From contig CAJNDS010002646.1 in the NCBI GenBank assembly GCA_905221605.1, positions 1 to 64,000 on the forward strand: DNA of 64,000 nt, read 5' to 3'. Under the pieces are notes generated by a model. That model saw nothing but the letters and a program-made list of their open reading frames with translations. It had not been told where the DNA came from and searched no databases. This DNA is from Symbiodinium natans (Eukaryota > Sar > Dinophyceae > Suessiales > Symbiodiniaceae). This document shows positions 1 through 10,379 of this stretch, in pieces (position 1 is the first letter of the stretch; each line of letters begins with the position of its first letter). The position numbers and the translations under genes are program-made.

Positions 1-329
1 AAGAGTCAAATCGCAAGCCCTGGTCCCTAAGTTTTCGGGGTCGATTTGTGCTCCACAGAGTCAAATCGCAAGCCCTGGTCCCTAAGATTTCGGGGTCGAT
101 TTGTGCTCCACGGAGTCAAATTGCAAGCCCTGGTCCCTAAGATTTTGGGTTTATTTTTTGCTCCAAAGAGTGACATCGCAAGCCCCGGTCTTTAAGATTT
201 TGGGCTCATTTCTTGCTCCAAAGAGTAACATCGCAAGCCCTGGTCCCTAAGATTTTGGAATCGATTTTTGCTCCAAAAAGTCAGATCGCAAGCCCTGGTC
301 CTAAAATGTTGGGCTCAATTTTTGCTTTT
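1..329. repeat. 55-bp tandem repeat, six copies
   Basis: Six head-to-tail units with an exact 55-bp period. The shared core is AAGCCCTGGTCCCTAAG, followed by a GATTT or GCTCATTT stretch and GCTCCA. The anchor AGTC/AGTGA recurs at 5, 60, 115, 170, 225 and 280. The first two units are nearly identical and later ones drift, so the array probably extends left of the window. No open frame crosses it. Confidence 0.93.
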
Positions 330-2965
330 CCCTTCTCTTCTGCTTCCTTTTAACTGATAAAACACAAGAAAGGAACTCATATGATAAAGCAGTGGAAAGG
401 TAAGCAGAGGGTGACTCCTTGCGCGTGAGCCTTTCCGTAATACTCCATCATATTCATCCTCTCGGCCTATCTCTTCTGTTCCTTTCCTTACTCTTCTCCT
501 TCTCATAGTTCTTCCTTTTTGTTTTTCTCATTTCGAAAAGAAAGAGGGAAGGGAGAAACAAGGGAGAGAGAATAGATAAAGAAGAGTGCCATCTTCTCTG
601 CGCCTTGTTTTGTCTCTCCCTCTTCTCTATTCATCTGTCTTCTATTCTCTTCCTTGCTCTTCCCATTAAATATGCAATCCTTGGTATCTCTCCTCTCTCC
701 TTCTCTCTTCCTCCAACAGATGTGCTTTTGGATCGTTTTCTGCATCTTCAAGCGAGAAAAAAAGACACAGACTGCGATTAAAAGGGACGCCCATGTTGGA
801 TTGGCAGCAAGCCCAGCTGATGCTCATGATTCTCTCTCTTTCCCTACACATGGGCGATGGAACGGGTGTCCTTTTCAATCGGTTTCTGCATCTTCAAGAG
901 AAACAGGGACACCCCACAAGAAGGAAAAGCAACATAAGAGATAGGGAGGGAAATTGACCCTTTCCTCTCTTCTTATCTGCTATTTTTCTTATTCGCTTCA
1001 AAAAGCAACATAAGGGAAAGGGGATTTCCTGAAGAGGAGAGAGGGAACCTATCTGTGAAAAGCAAGAATGGTTTTTTCTAGTTCGAAAGGGAATAGGGAG
1101 AGACAAGGGAGAGATGATATGTACAGCTTTGCGCCTTATTTTGTGATTCCGTCTCCTTGCTTCCTGTCTCGTCTATTCCTTGCAGCACGCTTCGGGAAAC
1201 ATAGCATCCTTGTTATCTTTCCTCTCTCACTTCCCTTTCCCTTCTCTTCTTCCGCTTCCTTTTAACTGATAAAACACGAGAAAGGAACTCATATGATAAA
1301 GCAGTGAAAAGGTAAGCAGAGGGTGACTCCTTGCGCGTGAGCCTTTCCATAATACTCCATCATATTCATCCTCTCGGCCTATCTCTTCTGTTCCTTTCCT
1401 TACTCTTCTTCTTCTCATAGTTCTTCCTTTTTGTTTTTCTCATTTCGAAAAGAAAGAGGGAAGGGAGAAACAAGGGAGAGAGAATAGATAAAGAAGAGCG
1501 CCATCTTCTATATTCATCTGTCTTCTATTCTCTTCCTTGCTCTTCCCATTAAATATGCAATCCTTGGTATCTCTCCTCTCTCCTTCTCTCTTCCTCCAAC
1601 AGATGTGCTTTTGGATCGTTTTTTGCATCTTCAAGCGAGAAAAAAGGACACAGAATGCGATTAAAAGGGACGCCCATGTTGGATTGGCAGCAAGCCCAGC
1701 TGATGCTCATGATTCTCTCTCTTTTTCTCTACATATGGGCGATGGAACGGGTGTCCTTTTCAATCGTTTTCTGCATCTTCAAGAGAAAAAGGGACACCCC
1801 ACAAGAAGGAAAAGTAACATAAGAGATAGGGAGGGAAATTGAAGAACTCCTCATTGTACTTGGTCATTCCCTTTCCTCTCTTCTTATCTGCCCATTTTCT
1901 GTGCGCCTTGTTTTGTCTCCCCCTCTTCTCCCATCATCTCTCTTCTGGTCTTTTCTTTGCTCTTCCCATTAAAAATGCAATCCTTTTTATGTCTCCTCTC
2001 TCCTTCTCTCTCCCTCCTCTTCTCCTGTTCCCTTCTAAACGACAAAAACGCAAGAAAGGAAGAATAAGAGGGGAATGGAGGCCCTGTTCCTTTTCCTCTT
2101 TCAATGGATGGGGGAAGTGGGCGGAGTTGGCCCCTTGCCCGTACACCCTCCCCATGCTTCAGCAAACCCCTCCTCTCGCCCTATCGCCTCTGTTTTTTTT
2201 CCTTGTGCCCAAACGGAAAACGAAAACGGGTTCCTTTATATGTTCATTGTCCTTCCTTTTGTTTTTTTTATTTCACAGGGAAAAGAACCAGAGAAGAGGA
2301 AGATAAGAACGAGAGGTGAGATGAAAACGGCACCATCTTCTCTTTGCCTTATTTTTGCACCTCCCTCTCCTGTCTTAATTTCTCTTCCACTCTTTTTTTC
2401 CATTGCTCTTCCCATAATATTGCATTCCTTTTGATAACTCACAGGAAATTAAAATGGCCTCCTTGTTGTCTCTCCTCTCTCACTTCCCTTTCCCTTCTCT
2501 CCTTCTGTTTCCGTTTAAATTTTAACTGATAAAACACAAGAAAGGAGCTTGTAAAATCAAGCAGTGGAAGGGTAAGCAGAAGGTGACTCCTTGTGCGTGG
2601 ACCTTTGCCGTACTTCACCATACCCCTCTTTTCGGCCTATCTCTTCGGCTCTTTTCCTAACCCTTCTTCTTTTCATCTTTCTTTTTGTTTTTTCTCATTT
2701 CGAAAAGACAGAGGGAACGGAGAGATAAGGGAGAGAGGATAGATAAAGAAGAGTACCATCTTCTTTGCGCCTTGTTTTATCTCTCTTCTATTCTTTTCTT
2801 GGCTCTTCCCATGAAAATCGTGTTCCTCTTATCTTTACCTCCTTCTCTCCCTTCTCTTCTCCTCACGAGAGCCTTCGACTTTAGGATTGAGGAGAAAAAG
2901 AGAAGAGAAAAGAGGAACTACCTGGTTCTTGTTCCTGAGGCCTCCATAGTACGACTGACGTGACA
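325..2965. repeat. Pyrimidine-rich long direct repeats (unit about 912 bp)
   Basis: The plus strand is strongly C/T-rich (CTCTTCC-like runs), giving a marked purine/pyrimidine strand bias. A unit starting near 325 recurs near 1237 at over 90 percent identity; the second copy lacks about 29 bp near 1510. A third, more diverged partial copy starts near 2484, and fragments lie at 1860-2000. A subsegment with TTTCTGCATCTTCAAG followed by GGGACRCCC occurs twice within each unit. Short open frames appear on both strands, but none shows splice-consistent structure or known motifs. I regard this as non-coding satellite-like DNA lying beyond the 3' end of the first LRR array. Confidence 0.8.
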
Positions 2966-3044
2966 GCAGCGTACCCTCGTGGAAACGTGTATGGCTATAA
3001 GAAAACCCGAGTCCCAGCTTCCAAATAGACCCTATTTAAGCCAC

Positions 3045-3365
3045 CCACGGGGGGGGGGGTGGGACCGTCTGACTCGGCTCTTGCTATTCTGTGTGTACGT
3101 GGGGGAGAGGGGGGGGGGGGGGGGGGGGGGGGCGAACGCCACCATGACCGAGCAAAAGCCGAAATGCCAACCGGCGACTCGACAAAAATCGAATCACAAG
3201 TTGGCCCAAAAAAAACCTGTCTGCAGCTTGTAGGGATGTTTGGGGTTCAGGATGTTGATTGATTTTTGGGGCTTAGAGGCTTAGAGGCTTCGAGGGGTTT
3301 TGCTATGGCCATCAGCTTGAAAATTCTGGGGGCCCTGGAGCATAAATTCTGGAGAAGGCCGGGGT
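3045..3365. repeat. G-run spacer module (copy 1)
   Basis: This dispersed module follows the LRR exons in minus-strand order. It holds two pure G tracts (about 3050-3059 and 3110-3132), then conserved text around CGAATCACAAGTTG, GTCTGCAGC, GATTGATTTTTGGGG and CATCAGCTTGAAAATTCTGG. Relatives lie near 6525, 8750, 29260, 32830, 37085, 58640 and 59690. G-tract length differs between copies, suggesting slippage. No credible coding frame. Confidence 0.8.
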
Positions 3366-3407
3366 CCACACCCTCCGCCCACATCTCCTGACAAGTCCCC
3401 CGCGAGC

Positions 3408-4044
3408 CTTGGCCCCAAGGTCGCCGATGGAGTTCCCGTTAAGCTCCAGGTCCTCGCAGGCAGTTCTGTGGTTGCAAGCTTCCGTGCGGCGGCGCTTCTC
3501 TCTTGGCAGCTATCCCCAAGCTTGCACCCCCTCGAAGCTCGGCAAATCCGTCGCACTCACCTTTTGCCAGACACCCTCCTTCAGGAGCGGCAAGGAGCCC
3601 ATGGCGGCGCCCAACGCCTGCGTCCAGACGAACAACAGGTTTGAGATTCAAGTTCAGCTCCAACTCATTTAGGGTTTTCGGGGTGGGGGGCTTCTAACTC
3701 CTGCGAGAAGTCATTAAGGTCCCAAGGGTCATTTGGTGGGTCTCTTCACGGGGTTCCTTGTCAAGAGAGTTCCTATCACATAGAAAGACTCATGATGGCA
3801 GGGTTCCTTCCAACTCCCAGCACGCCTGTCAGGGTTTCTGACACTTCTCCATTTTTGGCACAGGAGTGAGCCGAGCTGAAGTTCAGACATGTTCAACCTG
3901 CACTTGCACCTCTCACTGCCTGCGGGAAAGCACCGGGCACGGGCTCCCCCAACCCAAGGCCTGCAAACCTGCGTCGCCGATGCGGTTCTGAAAGAGCCAA
4001 AGCACCTCCAGCGCCGAGTGGCCCTGGAGGCCGTCGGCGAGGGC
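3408..4044 (-). CDS. LRR exon cassette (E2, E4a, E4b), array copy 1
   Basis: Three minus-strand exons encode ribonuclease-inhibitor-type LRRs: E2 3961-4044 (84 nt, ALADGLQGHSALEVLWLFQN then RIGDAGLQ), E4a 3579-3617 (39 nt) and E4b 3408-3452 (45 nt, core NSIGDLGAK). Joined in phase 0 they keep the 28-residue LRR spacing. Exon E3, present in other cassettes, is missing between E2 and E4a. Acceptors are AG|G; the best donors are GC or GA, for example AAG|GAGGGT after E4a. An internal GTGAGT is also present but would add residues that break the LRR register. This is probably the most C-terminal cassette of the gene whose N-terminal part lies at 11.2-13.0 kb. No stop-bearing C-terminal exon was found here, so the locus may be truncated. 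Confidence 0.62.
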
Positions 4045-4129
4045 CTGCACCGGATCCACGGCGGAGTTGCTTGGGGGGATTCTCCTGTTCATTGCCACGC
4101 GCTGTACTCACACTTTTACGATCTTTTAC

Positions 4130-6060
4130 GATAGCGCATGCGAAACAATGTGATAGAAGAGTATATACACTACAGAAAACACTCAGAAAACAGTATGTAC
4201 GAAGCGTGCATGCATGGCAGCTCTAATCCGAGTCCTGCCCTGCTTAACCAAAGGACAAAATGACCTAAGGACTAAACCCCGGCACGCCCTAGTTTCAAGA
4301 GCTACGGTACATGCCCCATGAAGCAGCCGCCGAAAAAAGGACAAGAACATCGCTTCAAGAGTTTGTACTGCACGTTGGATGGGAAGGTGGCGGCTTAATG
4401 ACAAGAATGAGCTCTTTCACTTTATTTCATGTTATCAAGGTTTGCTTGTGATGCAAAAGGGAAAATGCTTAAAAGCATGGTTTAGACGGCTTGGCTTTGC
4501 CGGGGCTGTTGGTTTTGGGCGGAGGCCAACGCGCGCAGCCTAAATGCATAGCTTGGCTTTGGCCTGGCTTTGATATAGCGGCAGGGTTGGAGTAACATGG
4601 CAAGACCAAACCAGCAACAAAAATGGTCAACGTGGACTGCCAAACAGATCAGTAAAGCAACGCCAAAAGGGAGTCAAACACACAAAAGAACGAAAGCAGA
4701 AGGCACCAAACGGTGCACGTGAAAAGAAGCAGCACAAGACGAAAAACAAAAGACTCGAAAACCTAGACTAACATCATGTGCATTCCTTTGTGAGCTACAT
4801 GGCATAGCAAAAAGCGCAAAGAACACTGTAAAATCATTTCCACCACATCCCCACCCTAAAACCCTAAAAACTACTCGGCGCTCTGGGCACTCTTGAGATT
4901 CTCGGCGGGATTTTCCGGGTTGCACACAGGGATGCAGCCCTTTGCAGGGTTTTCTGCGGGATTCTCTGGGGACGAAATGACGAATTGAGGGAGTCTCTGC
5001 AGCATTCTCTGGGTGTGCGCACTCCAGCTTTGCACTGCCACAAAATAATCGAGAAAAGCTCCACGGTGGGATCCAAAAGCGAAGCCACAATTCCAGGGGC
5101 AAGCTGCTCCCGGTTCGGCTTCCGGTGTGGTGGGGGATGCAACTCGGGCTGTTTTCAGGGTTGCGCGGCCGTCCGGAGATGTTCTTTTGAGCTTGTCCTG
5201 GGGGGTTTTTTGTGAGGCGGCACCAGTTTGCATGCAGGCCTGACGATTTGCGTTGTGTGGTTCCGTGCATTTGCGCCGTGGTTCCCTTTGTCATGTCCAC
5301 AGTGCACAACAGCAACACATGGCTCGCGCATCGTCTGCGAGTAATGTTTCTAAAACCTGTTATAAAGTTCGTAAGCGAGTAAAGTTGGAACAATGCGGCT
5401 CGGAACGTGAAGTTCTCAGGTTCCAACTGTTGTTTTCGAGACACTTCTCTGCGTGCGATTTGGAAGAAGGCTTTCTACAAAAACTGTGGCACCATAAGCA
5501 GGTTGGGCTTCTGCAGGATTGTCAGCGGGCGCTCCAGGCAGGATTCTCAGGACTCCAGGGATACTCGGCGAGATTCTTTAGGAATGGGCACTCCAAGGGT
5601 ACTCTGGGGGATTCTCAGGGGGTGGGACTGTATGGAATGTCTGCAGGATGTCCGGATGGCATGACTGCAGACTGTCCGAGTGGAATCTCGAGGGCCTCTC
5701 GGGTACTCTGCAAGGGATGCCTATGTACTTTCTCTCCTCCATGCCATCAGTATTGACCCTTGCCAACCCCATCCATTTAGGTATTGCTGCTGGTGCAGTC
5801 CACTCGCACACAGGCCCAGCTTCAAACCAAGGCTGCGCTTTTTGTCTGATAGCATGTCAGATATATCGACGTTTGTAACACGCAGCCACGCTACTTTGAA
5901 CGCCCAGCCCCCTGAGCCATACGCTTTGCCAAGCTCAGCAAACGTGAGCTCACAACCCTTGCGAGCATGCCAACTAGCTACACGCCCCATGCAAGCGCTG
6001 AGTTACCGACAAAGAGGCCAGCTTCGCTGCGTCAATAGATATAATTGATATACAATGGAG
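4130..6060. repeat. Composite intergenic/intronic spacer module
   Basis: This stretch is a string of blocks that recur elsewhere. The block at 4130-4460 is also near 30870, 34390 and 61690. The A-rich block at 4640-4770 is also near 9080, 31390 and 62200. The block at 5240-5430 is also near 7255, 31690, 35850 and 63890. The block at 5500-5730 is a degenerate GGGTGGGCACTCC / GGGATTCTC minisatellite, and 5740-6040 is also near 32200 and 36300. A 256-codon minus frame (4674-5444) and a 167-codon plus frame (5253-5756) cross it. They are not conserved between copies and show no motifs, so I do not call genes. Confidence 0.7.
5383..5428. other. Conserved spaced inverted repeat
   Basis: AGTTGGAAC (5383-5391) pairs perfectly with GTTCCAACT (5420-5428) across a 28-nt spacer. 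At 7412-7459 the arms are 10 bp (AAGTTGGAAC / GTTCCAACTT). Related copies near 31832 and 36000 have one or more mismatches. The function is unknown; it could be a hairpin in RNA or a protein-binding site. Confidence 0.6.
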
Positions 6061-6249
6061 ACTGCAGTCCCTCAACGTGGACGCCGATCGGTATGTAAAA
6101 AAAACACCGAGCGATGCGACATAAAGAGGCCGCTAGTAGTCATCCCCAAGCACAACCTGTTTGAACATCAGAAGTCCCTGCAGAAAAATTCTTCGGCTGA
6201 GCTCTGTGGGATTCTCTGCGGGCTTTTGGGGGGTGAGCACTCCGGGGGA

Positions 6250-6445
6250 TCCTTTTGCGGTCGTTCTCTGCCAGGAGCACAGGTCTGAAGCCGAAGCCGC
6301 TGTGGCTAAGATCGAGGTCCCGGAGTGTTTAGGCCGGAGAAGAAGGATTCCAAGGATGTCTTTGGGCCGGAAAGCGACGCAGTTCCTGGGATGGCCGAAA
6401 ACGAAGACACTGACGACAGGATCGCCAAAGATTTGCAACAGGTTT
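6250..6445 (-). pseudogene. Degenerate LRR exon E6 (copy 1)
   Basis: The minus strand around 6255-6330 reads LRDLDLSHSGFGF then RPVLLAEND in one frame, matching the E6 LRR seen more intact near 32600 and 59480 (LLLWPTLRDLDLS). Here the upstream WPT segment is altered by a 2-nt length change and a TAA falls in the reading frame. The unit is therefore broken unless a splice acceptor lies after the stop. It sits between LRR cassettes in the same orientation. Known: LRRs of this type form a curved binding scaffold. Inferred: decayed cassette member. Confidence 0.45.
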
Positions 6446-6524
6446 GAAGCCTAAACTGGCGGTTTGTGGGGCCGTGGCCCGAGCCACAGGTCTGCATCAA
6501 GCCTGGAACGGCAAGCCGAAATAC

Positions 6525-6800
6525 AGTGGGGGGGGGGGGGGGGGGGGGGGGGGGGTCACCGTCTGACTTGGCTCTACGTGGGGCAGACGGGGGGGAGCGC
6601 TACCCGAATGGTCCGAACAAATCCAACCGGCGACACTACAAAAATCGAATCACAAGTTGACGCTCTGAACTCGTCTGCAGCACATTTAGAGATGTTTGGC
6701 GTTCAGGATGTTGATTGATTCTTGGGGCTTTGAGGCTTAGAGGGGTTTTGCTATGGCCATCAGCTTGAAAATTCTGGGGGCCCTGGAGCATAAATTCTGG
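6525..6800. repeat. G-run spacer module (copy 2)
   Basis: A roughly 29-nt uninterrupted G tract (6527-6555) is followed by the conserved CGAATCACAAGTTG ... GATTGATTCTTGGGG ... CATCAGCTTGAAAATTCTGG text of the module. No LRR exon E4b follows on its right, unlike at 3.4 kb; the module is instead joined to the 6900-7200 spacer. This suggests a recombination junction near 6830. Confidence 0.75.
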
Positions 6801-6919
6801 AGAAGACAGGTTCCACGGCATGCCATGAAGCATGTTGGGGTTGGCTACAGCGCGTACGAAGCGTAAGTAAGTATGCGGCGGGGTGTGTTTCCCGGGAAGT
6901 GTTGCGGTGCTTCGGGGAG

Positions 6920-6985
6920 TACGGAAGGTTTCTGGCAGGTTTCCGGAAGGTTTCCGGAAGGTTTCCGGAAGGTTTCCAGAAGGTC
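6920..6985. repeat. 12-bp tandem repeat GGAAGGTTTCCG
   Basis: About five consecutive units of GGAAGGTTTCCG, with one-base variants at each end. Related GTTCCGGAAGG text occurs without perfect periodicity at 35400-35500 and 63470-63540. Confidence 0.85.
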
Positions 6986-7084
6986 TTCTCCAGGGGCCTG
7001 CCTGTTTGGGAGAGTGTTCCGGCGCTGTTCCGTTGGTTCCACACTGAGGGGCTCCGGGGATGCTCTGGGGCGTGTTCTGTGTTC

Positions 7085-7240
7085 TCGGGCGTTGTGTCCA
7101 AATCCTTGAAGTCTTGTCTTATGTGGAGCTCCTGTTCCGTGAAAACACGGAAAGTCGGAACCTGTCGAAACTCCACGGCAGAATCCAACAGCGGTCCCAA
7201 AATTCCAGGGGCGGGCTGCTCCCGGTTTGTTTTCGGGGCG
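7085..7240. repeat. Dispersed about 130-bp element with a small hairpin (copy at 7.1 kb)
   Basis: The core reads like TCCYTGAA-CTCGTGTCTGATGGAGCT, then CCRTGAAAATGGAAAG, then GGAACCTGTCRRAACTCC. Copies lie near 35130, 35240, 35640, 59250, 63190, 63310 and 63670. In the best copy (35269-35292) CTTTCCAT pairs with ATGGAAAG. It may be a miniature mobile element or a structured spacer; target-site duplications were not resolved. Confidence 0.55.
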
Positions 7241-7539
7241 ACGCCAGGTTGCATACGTGCACTAACTGTTCGCGCTGCGGCTCCCTGTATTTGTCTCGTG
7301 GTTCCCTTGGTTATGTCGCAGTGCACAACAGCAAGACATGGCTCGCACATCGCCCCATGCTACGAATGCGTTCCATGCCAATTTACAAGTTGTTCAAGTT
7401 CGCGAGCGAGCAAGTTGGAACAAGTAAACTTGGAACGCGAAGTTATCAGGTTCCAACTTCTATTTTCAAGAGGTGTACGTCGTATATCCGTTTTCGTGCT
7501 ATGAAGGGAATTAGGCTGCGTACGTTTCAACTTTGTTGG

Positions 7540-7690
7540 TTCACCATAAGGGGTCGGTCTGCTGCGGGATTCTCACGGGGTGGGCACTCCGGCGAGATGT
7601 TTTGGGGGTGGGCACTCCGGGAATGCTCTGCAGAATTTGTTTGCTGCGCGATTTTAGGAGGGTGAGCACTCCAGGAATACGAATACATTG
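7540..7690. repeat. GGGTGGGCACTCC minisatellite
   Basis: Degenerate units combine GGGTGGGCACTCC with RGGATNCTCTGC and GGGATTCTC. The same pattern appears at 4890-5030, 5500-5720, 9890-10060, 15880-16000, 31960-32170, 36130-36280 and 62560-62740. Translation on the minus strand gives PTPENPAE-like runs with different frames per copy, so it behaves as DNA repeat and not as conserved protein. Confidence 0.65.
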
Positions 7691-8224
7691 CGGTTGTTCC
7701 CTGCCAAGCAAGGAGTACAGGTGGTCACCAAGCCAGGCAACAGTAAGCGGTGAGGGGGCTCTTACCAAGTCTGTGAAGGTTTTGTGCAGGCGATCAATTC
7801 AAGAGCTATTCTGCATGTATTTTCGGGGGCTGCACCCCCACCATTGCTCGAGCAAAAAAGCCGAGGCTGTCCCGAAAATTCCCACTTGCGACCCGACAAA
7901 AACCGAATCACAAGATCACCCCCTGAACTCGTCTGCAGCTTATGGGATTTCAAAGGATTGATTTTTGGGCTTAGAGGCTTCGAAGATTTGTGCTATGGCC
8001 ATCAGCTTGAAAGTTGTTGGGGGCCTGGAGATACTGGAGAAGGCAGGTTCCACGGCAAGATATGGCGAGTTCACGGGCAGCGATTGATGTTCCGGGCTCA
8101 CGAGAGAGTGGGTCTCTTGGGGTTGCGCTGTCTGGCAAAAGTGCGCTGGCGGCCTGAATCCGAGCCTTGACTTCCCAACTCTTAATCCCTTCCGCCCACA
8201 TCTCCTGAAGAGTAATTCCCGAGC

Positions 8225-8437
8225 CTTGGCCCCAAGGTCGCCGATGGAGTTCCTGGCGAGTCTCAGCTCCTCGCAGGCCGTTCTGTGGGGAGAAGGCTTC
8301 GAGTTTTCAGGGGTGTCGGCATCTCTCTCTCGCCTGCTGTCCCCAAGCCATCCCCGAGCTTGCACCCCCTCGAAGCTCGGCAAATCCGAGACACCCTCCT
8401 GCAGGAGCGGCCAGGAGCCGAGGGCGGCGCCCAGCAC
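8225..8437 (-). CDS. LRR exon pair E4a+E4b (8.3 kb)
   Basis: E4a is 8399-8437 (39 nt, VLGAALGSWPLLQ) and E4b is 8225-8269 (45 nt, ELRLARNSIGDLGAK). Together they form one 28-residue LRR step. The intron 8270-8398 begins GAGGGTGTC and ends GCGAG. In this copy the GTGAGT stretch found inside the same intron elsewhere is deleted while the GA boundary is kept, which argues that GA is the true donor. The preceding LRR exon in gene order is probably 11174-11254: ending Q|VLGAAL keeps the LRR register exactly. E2 and E3 are absent between 8.44 and 11.17 kb. Confidence 0.6.
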
Positions 8438-8639
8438 CTGCATGTCCATGTTCAAGACGTTTGGAAGTGTGTTTGGGGTGCCATATGACGCAGCCGCTGA
8501 AACAGGGAACAAGATGCAGACGAGCACGCCCCGCGATGCAGCTTCTGGGATGCCAAGGCTTGGAATCTCTTCCGAAAACGAAGGCACTTACAAGGATGCC
8601 AACGATTGCAACACGTTTGAAGCCTGAACTGGCGGCTTG

Positions 8640-10360
8640 GGGGGCCATGGCCCGAACCGCAGCGATTCAGACCCTGAATAAGGGTCTGAGTCGGTTCAAA
8701 CGCAAGGAAGAATTCCAGAGACCTTGCTACCTTTGAACGGCAAGCCAATATACAGTAAAGGGTGGAGGAGGGGGGGAGGAGGGCGGGGGCAGGGTCTGAC
8801 GTGGCTCTTGCCAAGTCGTACTGGCGACCATTCAAGAGCTATTCTATGTGTACGTGGGGTGGGAGCGGGGGGGGAGGGGCGAGGGCCCGAAAATCCGACC
8901 TTGGACCCCACAGACTCACAACTTGAACCCCCTGAGCTTGGGATTGAGATAGGGAGGCTTGCAGGCCATCAGCTTGAAAGTTCTGGGGGCCTGAACCTGA
9001 GCATAAACTTAGCGAAGCCAGGTTCCAGGGCAAGTTCTGCGGCAAGCCACTGATTTTCTGCCGCCAGTGCCACACAGCAAACTTGAAAAAGCAAACAAAT
9101 AACAAACAGAAGCACGAGACACGGAAAGCCGCACAAACAAACAAAAGCAATGCGCAAAGGCGAAATGAACTGCGAGGTTTGAGACCACAAAGTAGCGGCA
9201 ACGCAAAAAGCGAGTCTCTGCGAGATTCTGCGGGGACGAATTTGAGGATTCTGTGCAGGATCTCCTGGAGGCGACAGTGGGCGGGCTAGTCCTGCCCTTC
9301 GTGACGAAAGGACTAAAGGCTGTGCCCGCATCTCCCAAGCAGCAGAGGGCGGCACCCACTGCCCGCGCACGCCCATTTCAAGAGCTGCATGCCACATGAA
9401 TCATGAAGCAGCCACTAAGGTGCTTGCTTCAAAGGGGAAATGGGCATGGTCGCCAAAGGCTGTGACAACGTGTCTTGTTCCGCAGTCTTGCACAGTATGT
9501 TGCACAAACAGGCGAAAACGCTGGAACACCCCCCCCCCCCCCCCCCCCCCAACCCCTCCCCCCCACCCCCCACCAAAAAAAAATTAAACTATGCGCGGCC
9601 AACTGTGGCCTGTACGCCAACAACATGGCAGAGCAGAACGCGCACAGAATACAAAGTATGTATTTCAAAAACATCCCCATCCTAAAGCCCAACAATGCCC
9701 CTACAACTAACAGCACTCCAGGGATAGCCTGTGGGACGCGGCAATGGGAGATAGTATCTGAAAGTAGCGCCAACGCACAACAAAAACAACGCAAGAAGAA
9801 CGAACAGTCCGAATGCAAGAAACGATGTGTCCGTGCTTAAACGCTCGGGCCACAACGTCTACGTTGCATCTACAAACAGGGAAACCGGGCACCTGTTCTC
9901 AAGGGGTGGGCGCTCCAGGCAAGATTCTCAGATATTCTCAGGACTCCAAAACGGGCAGGCACTCCAAGACATTCTGCTATGCTCTGCAGAATGCTCTGGG
10001 GGATTCTTGGGCCACGCCAGAGATACTCTGCGGGATGCTCGGCGGCAATTTGGGGGGGATGCCCAACGATTTGCCTCTTCGGTGGGGGGTGTCGCTTTTC
10101 AAGTGGTCCCGTCACTTTGCAGGGTTTTGGTACTCGGTGTTCCACGCTAAGTACCTCGCAACAGCCGCCAGTTTAACAGTTTTGACTGATGCTCATTTGA
10201 AGCCTAAACTGGTGGTGGAGCCATGGCCCTAGACACAGCGGGGCAGACCTAAAATCGGGGGTTGAATCACTTCCAGTCACGGAGACAGCGACCTTCTATC
10301 CTGGAACGGCAAGCCGATAAACAGTAAGGGGGGTCTGCTCCTTCTGTGAATTACTAGGGT
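8640..10360. other. Repeat-rich spacer without recognisable gene
   Basis: Contains another G-rich module (8750-9010), an A-rich block (9080-9150) shared with 4640, a pure C tract of about 22 bases (9529-9550) inside a longer C-rich run (to about 9577), a GGGTGGGCACTCC minisatellite (9890-10060) and a short stretch resembling the region upstream of E6 (10180-10320). Frames of up to 142 codons (8969-9397 minus) show no motifs or splice pattern. Confidence 0.6.
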
Positions 10361-10379
10361 TGTGAAGGGCAACGTGCGC

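Noticed and set aside
1-329. CRISPR-like array
   Set aside because: Repeat and 'spacer' both recur at 55 bp with no unique spacers; this is an ordinary tandem repeat in a eukaryotic context.
181-330. TTTTGGGCTCA resembling the dinoflagellate spliced-leader sequence
   Set aside because: Only part of the leader matches, it occurs in a tandem repeat with variable bases at that point, and no donor GT follows. I do not claim a spliced-leader gene or relict.
3579-3617. GTGAGT inside the E4a-E4b intron as the true donor
   Set aside because: It would insert six residues and break the 28-residue LRR spacing, and it is absent from the 8.3 and 27.3 kb copies.
4674-5444. 256-codon minus open frame
   Set aside because: It runs through several spacer modules; the copies near 31.5 and 62.5 kb break the frame, and it has no motifs.
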